Shown here: in pieces, positions 62,901-64,000 of the stretch
Position numbering within the stretch: the stretch's first letter is position 1
Layout of the letters: each line of letters begins with the position of its first letter
Assembly (NCBI GenBank): GCA_010672825.2
Contig: JAAHFU020000004.1
Location: 248,001 to 312,000 of the forward strand
Length of the DNA: 64,000 nt
Source: Leptolyngbya sp. SIO1E4
GTDB lineage: Bacteria; Cyanobacteriota; Cyanobacteriia; Phormidesmidales; Phormidesmidaceae
Direction: 5' to 3'
Made by a program: the position numbers and the translations under genes
The notes under the pieces: model-generated
What the model was told of the DNA's origin: nothing
Seen by the model: the letters and a program-made list of their open reading frames with translations, nothing else
Databases searched by the model: none

Positions 62901-63095
62901 AAAACATAGCACCAGCAGCGTTCCGGGCAAGAAGACCTCAGACTGCCCGCGAAACGGACGAGGTGTGTTGTCTAAAAACAGGGTGCGAAAGGCCCAGTCC
63001 TGACCGTCCGTGACTTTTAAGACCTCGACCTCAGCTGACCAGAATGGCCCCGTGATCTGGACAGTGTTGAGAGCGTCTTCAGGGATGCGGGACAT
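53988..63095 (-). CDS. Giant (about 3,000 residues) LamG domain protein
   Basis: 3,035 residues from ATG 63095 (MSRIPEDALN), chosen for AAGGAG 6 bp upstream. The same frame stays open to 63218 and would add a TM segment (LDLFLISVLGLILGGLFLFRFYPP), so a membrane-anchored long form is possible. The first two thirds consist of beta-rich, Pro/Gln/Ala-rich sequence without known domains. An Asp-rich stretch (EEDDDDDRDDDDRDDGD) lies near residue 1,970, followed by a LamG/concanavalin-like domain (ALTIEAWIEPTYDEEYPLRGG, ETRLYLNGELLGTRPV, YYRVAIYNQALSAGQV). The C-terminal 800 residues contain more beta-rich segments. No signal peptide is evident in the short form. Function unknown. Confidence 0.8.
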   Translation of the reverse strand: MSRIPEDALNTVQITGPFWSAEVEVLKVTDGQDWAFRTLFLDNTPRPFRGQSEVFLPGTLLVLCFARRVVVHPNGTPDSGTRYVWQRSQAEAAPTNLTPDALQADLGSGTLALLVVQADATAWPERADTDAFFPTSLTCLAGEISLQALAEQAGAIAQLYQALPIDRAAAALQGRHPAPDPNQPQVTRLLGEITVHSSGLSLYGQTRFPWQPPEATPVHAPFLLTQDLDRTEAGAVIAGGFRLRAEKDRLVETEAAGWITAWNQLSRYLNPAHPLNQSPQPVSPSQRPPQWMTLEMTAPNDVPDLFWLTAIWGDTAQLQFAPDEFSLIVSDRPPYDGQNPPTSIARIAPTQVAIASVPSGLQLTLETTKPDAAAQTPAGQLGYRYQTGATVEDTQENFTTTDLKTAFSPVAVPRFVRNTQGLPEPEWTQASDPAPQQVIDPPVVWGLMPLENGWAQLPVPNLTEQIYLDSTLENPLQSAPSALLQGAIALGNEAVLGNYSAEQPWNLTWVDGDRLSGTWNLREENGGYRLSQIDLTVANPIITLNGFFWLSTGTPRLEDALPDLDNWVTGLQSFPLKTARPDQDLFPAPVLMTVQELTVAVRDPGTLQPSAELGTWQMTYAVDDRVVNWTAEAAVSAASQAQAIAATVFNRMIQQGVLPSDTFSAQRPFIWQRHDRLPMVQALPLTQSQTPPNYPSASRQLVPFELAVATAGDVSIPNQWTFAAPNAATWLRLSDGVATAPAAEWQDHFDLPLAALSLPGVILDPLADLQSLGLAPDPLGLTPNYRFDLPYTDEINAFAQLPSPEVDPNAVSPVPDSPPPEPPQPLTRETFSEHWQTLSELASLASADGVTAWGHLRVYRAGAPETFLFSVDVVALNTLLAAGPVSEPLQRVFATQGLSLSAGATLQTAGSDWELTDGETRYRLQLGQGIQHLIEPFDWPVQPDFQLTDYPGTLALQNGSAVSLTGEAALAGISGQFVEAAGRLSRLPTAETSVETPAYTVTAGSMAAQLEAKGLRDQRGLVRGWPQGTERWLQTPVSFQAVADGEVPYALTTARESLPLLVDGQSSWALWFRDLPLQLASAAAPGTGHFRRRDRRSPLAQDVNDPEARSREHDFLAGYEWRLGEATQTQDSLSLFNLHFYPLTLETVVLQGGDLQQVEIIGRLQLPIAGGRELTELSNAVQLTFTAGADESTATAGLTLTAIALVSEQGEWPLALKDGEASDAPLLTWQGVQLTTTRDGLALQSPQLKFVLFDHIWTVPLTTLHPTAAPDANPAWVFTSTGLPQTKVYAIPTTDSAYLRPDCLSLTLDPVELQHQAHLGLQVQLGNLPHSADRMALGERTPFAAQVQFPLLSPTGDNAPRWVNATLFEALTLNTATIDAASALVTSNTALQFRWQHAPTSDLQLLPGIKLRSRPDQSETETPGFAALTFELQPVANGVPTLILTSAFLETLLFCQWGQFLQTDAAQTDGAPSAEGQTGQLAQVFGASSGDLVCAYTTTWQDSDDTWPETLLLNGVLEIKNLISWPQALSVQTTDATTQLQLPRLPVAEGARSLPHLRHSLRILLNQHSLPTDLLTVGQGNLLFQLQPNALWQFLAVVEHQLVAVDFSGEGDALQIELQRDRRWSVTQEVRWVTPGQFKTSLESWAAIASLDPAAGIAPGGAGYFDPALNQALLAEVEALRQQPMMFVEASTHQWLNQDPLTTLSPATLQFLPNGSQLGIISSPTNYRPSDPTDPRWLLLTLPFLGRLQAIETLPLTSEASNVPSSGVSSVGLLSSDSPSPLQVDPVLHLAQSPSPSPLALMLATWQPASPSDEPFIQLPISGFETATGRTWARLDPLSLEESWFRLQNPAPESDPTQFQSVMATLQDSPARLSRAQALNQNFDSFRQTVPPSPVTDPGEPGLVNQLIWQPQSLLKTQALPAPEGLLVLYQFQGGAGNIVADVSGVGDPIDLEILNLSGDFQEEDDDDDRDDDDRDDGDPNGGDRDDRPDHGEATDPHWRWEADGLRLVRPAILISRQPPTKILRACQATNALTIEAWIEPTYDEEYPLRGGPFPIVSFGRLSRANFRLEQGTGRLRGTEPPNFYVAKVRTSQTNRRGNQYLDDEVPGEPFIRTANGSLTSRLSHVVYTRTPQGETRLYLNGELLGTRPVTGDFSTWETELSLVLGNEVRRSDNQRPTESRKPWFGKYYRVAIYNQALSAGQVSQNFAQGYTGLLRANPYPWGHTGVQLATSRLTQDTAPTLNRYAAATLLPIAPQTAAANPQPQSFALSPYLGLGFQPAGLTYQRQVVSAELLCLDPATRSLRPIASHLWEGLTESDAASENLMTTWAKETHLRLCPESPLAVLRFREIRRLSASEAAAETAAPVITTYTYGIVADLQAAELPLKRVFRLRSRVEQLRFQEGHFGGSQLPPLKETSAQEAALNLFELAAPQTIGTQPLYLTQRPQGESWPSGLSALRVSVQNTGQKHGVVGPLTNSSQTRTLWWQAAQYTVQYRPATASARPAAGLPAQFRAPAIASLLPVALHPPLPEINGAALFQQADPVDRWQAILPGTLRYLMVGDRPGVFFNLRNQLLRQGSLATDGSSRGSVFVSGSVPVQHRMPRPVPLPANQSSEQALQPWVSYFEPTRNALATDAPADEAFFGADPTSQPPTPARRLTMQLLSPAGGAIPDNWDGQLTFRIEGNLGSVSQVTDLSDWQITVEAIVRDMPIAYTATGPDGVYEPVDGNRREQLKRQLEQLPTGATLMVQANIQPATSTDNFSQTLSFPLRMTDSATLPLPLQPQFIHFEDPEYNRQLASPTAHKSTQVQVPNPADPNQPKLVGLKLATDRREYNPDGLLSLRYDWEEATAADEFQQISLTLKRIRAGVETALTVPALATRLENLPQAELTQFALTDLTLLRGLAANLQADDTLQLTLNLYREKPPTNTNETRDPDARVVLLVQIVAAPVQPTPEAAYGLLRHNPDGSVECVRFAWSVMPDRVEMINASDLRTEVVRRRAVFQWVDTKRVGHATTYRVQKITQTGSTAFFDDLAPAR

Positions 63096-63237
63096 GGTGG
63101 ACTCCTTATGGCGTCGGCGCAGAATTGGCGGATAGAAGCGAAATAAGAAGAGGCCCCCTAGAATGAGCCCCAGAACACTGATGAGAAAAAGGTCGAGACG
63201 GAGGTTCATAGACGGCAATCGTGCAGATTCGCTGATT

Positions 63238-63345
63238 TGTAGCTCTGTTCAGTTGAGTGCGGTACATCCGGCTGGGGTTTGGGGTTTGGGGTTTGGGGTC
63301 TGGGGTTTAGGGGCTGGGGTGTACGTTATTCAAATGCACGCTGAA
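63238..63345 (+). repeat. Dispersed element family A, copy 7
   Basis: GTTCAGTTGAGTGCGGTACA, then an expanded core with consecutive TTTGGGG-type heptamers (63275-63320), and ACGTTATTCAAATGCACGCTG. Shows that the number of heptamers varies. Confidence 0.85.
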
Positions 63346-63397
63346 TCAACATTTAGAAAATTGACCGTTCTTGAAGTCCCCCAGAATTGGGGGATTT

Positions 63398-63516
63398 ATA
63401 CCAGTTCTCATTTCTAAAGCGACAGATCAGGCCCCGCCCAGCCGCCCCTTGCCAAGGGGCGGTGCCGCAGGCGTTGGGGTGGCGATGTGTAGCGCTGATT
63501 TGGAGAATTGGTATTA
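63398..63516 (+). repeat. Dispersed element family B, copy 6
   Basis: ATACCAGTTCTCATTTCTAA to GAGAATTGGTATTA. The hairpin reads GCCCCTTG/CAAGGGGC where others read CTCCCCTTG/CAAGGGGAG: a paired T-A to G-C change that keeps the stem. Confidence 0.88.
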
Positions 63517-63592
63517 GGGGGCGACGCAGAATCTAGCACTTTCATTCATTTCATTCCTCGATTCAGCAATACCAGGTCAAGGCTGAGGGTCG

Positions 63593-64000
63593 TTAACGCC
63601 CCAGATCGAAGGGCGGCAACCGTTCCAAATCGCTGGGTTTGGCGCTGCCACGACGGGACATTAGGCTAAGTTCACCTCCTTGCAAACTTTGGGTCATGGA
63701 AAGATTAAAGAGCGGTTGAATTGCCGGGCGATCGCGCTCCGCCACGGCCTCCCGCAGATCATTGGCCTCGGCGAGGGTCATCAAGCCGTGGTAGCGCAAA
63801 ATGGCTCCTGGCCCCAACCGCAGCTGCGATTCCAGCGTGATAGGCAGGGTGGGTGGGGAGCCTTGCCCCAGCACGATCGTTTCCACCGTGGGATCAACTG
63901 GGGCAGTGGGATCTGGGCGCGGCACCCGTTGCAGCAGCTCATCCAAGGCATCGATCAGGGCCGAATCCTCCAGATCCTTACGCCAGGTTTTGAAGGTTGT
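63593..64000 (-). CDS. C-terminal end of an unassigned protein, cut by the window
   Basis: The frame is open to the last base; 135 residues are visible, starting TTFKTWRKDLEDSALIDALD. LRYHGLMTLAEANDLREAVAERDRPAIQPLFNLSM resembles short helical segments of large cyanobacterial proteins often next to LamG genes. No domain can be named. Stop at 63593, about 500 bp upstream of the giant gene's ATG and on the same strand. Confidence 0.6.
   Translation of the reverse strand, partial: TTFKTWRKDLEDSALIDALDELLQRVPRPDPTAPVDPTVETIVLGQGSPPTLPITLESQLRLGPGAILRYHGLMTLAEANDLREAVAERDRPAIQPLFNLSMTQSLQGGELSLMSRRGSAKPSDLERLPPFDLGR

Noticed and set aside
1-64000. tRNA, rRNA and riboswitch genes
   Set aside because: No cloverleaf, rRNA segment or known riboswitch core was recognised on either strand by reading; a covariance-model scan would be needed to be certain.

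Overview
The window reads as accessory DNA from a cyanobacterium. The octamer GCGATCGC (HIP1) is scattered through coding and non-coding DNA, and many genes belong to families that are largely cyanobacterial (DUF1822, DUF928, DUF4278, HetP, CHASE2-CHAT and PEP-CTERM-like proteins, filamentous-haemagglutinin-type TPS proteins). No rRNA, tRNA, ribosomal protein or core-metabolism gene was recognised. An iteron array upstream of a primase-like Rep protein at one end, a telomere-resolvase (protelomerase) gene in the middle, conflict/defence NTPases and many short dispersed repeats together suggest a large plasmid, chromid or plasmid-derived island. Whether the replicon is linear cannot be told from the window.

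Layout. 1-2600: nine iterons and a Rep/primase-like gene. 2.8-4.6 kb: an SbmA/YddA-type ABC transporter. 4.8-6.4 kb: umuD-umuC, in which the umuD gene begins at the Gly that normally follows the autocleavage site and lacks both catalytic residues. 6.5-6.8 kb: a small gene behind an 11-bp inverted repeat. 7.3-20.2 kb: a seven-gene minus-strand block (sigma-like factor, DUF1822, CHAT-CHASE2, DUF928, membrane protein, TPS exoprotein, exported TPR-CHAT protease), followed by a PEP-CTERM-like gene. 21.9-37.6 kb: a minus-strand secreted-peptide (bacteriocin/RiPP-like) cluster with an HDO-cupin fusion enzyme, a cNMP/C39 peptidase/ABC exporter, HlyD, a HetP-like protein, at least four double-glycine-leader precursors plus one variant, a Ser-rich repeat protein and a parvulin-like isomerase. 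Five copies of the palindrome TGCCA-N3-TGGCA sit upstream of its transcription units. 38-44 kb: a HEAT-repeat protein, the telomere resolvase and a NACHT NTPase. 44.6-51.2 kb: small genes (NfeD-like, a 10-fold FDELRRENLDKD repeat protein, two DUF4278 proteins, an EAD-like protein, an alpha/beta hydrolase, a PEP-CTERM protein) among dense repeats. 51.5-64 kb: a TIR-NB-ARC-TPR protein, a 3,000-residue LamG protein and a gene cut by the window edge.

How the parts may work together. The peptide cluster looks self-contained: precursors with GG leaders would be cleaved by the C39 domain and exported through the ABC/HlyD pair, with the shared palindrome suggesting co-regulation. The 7-20 kb block looks like an envelope or surface system in which a CHAT protease, a CHASE2 sensor and a TPS exoprotein are controlled together by a sigma-like factor, but no TpsB pore is present. 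NACHT, TIR-NB-ARC and EAD proteins are conflict/defence components. Three families of 95-120-bp dispersed elements fill many intergenic spaces: A has a G-quadruplex-type heptamer core, B has terminal inverted repeats and a hairpin with a compensatory change, and C has AGAAGGC-type heptamers. They have broken at least one gene (a DUF433 remnant) and one another.
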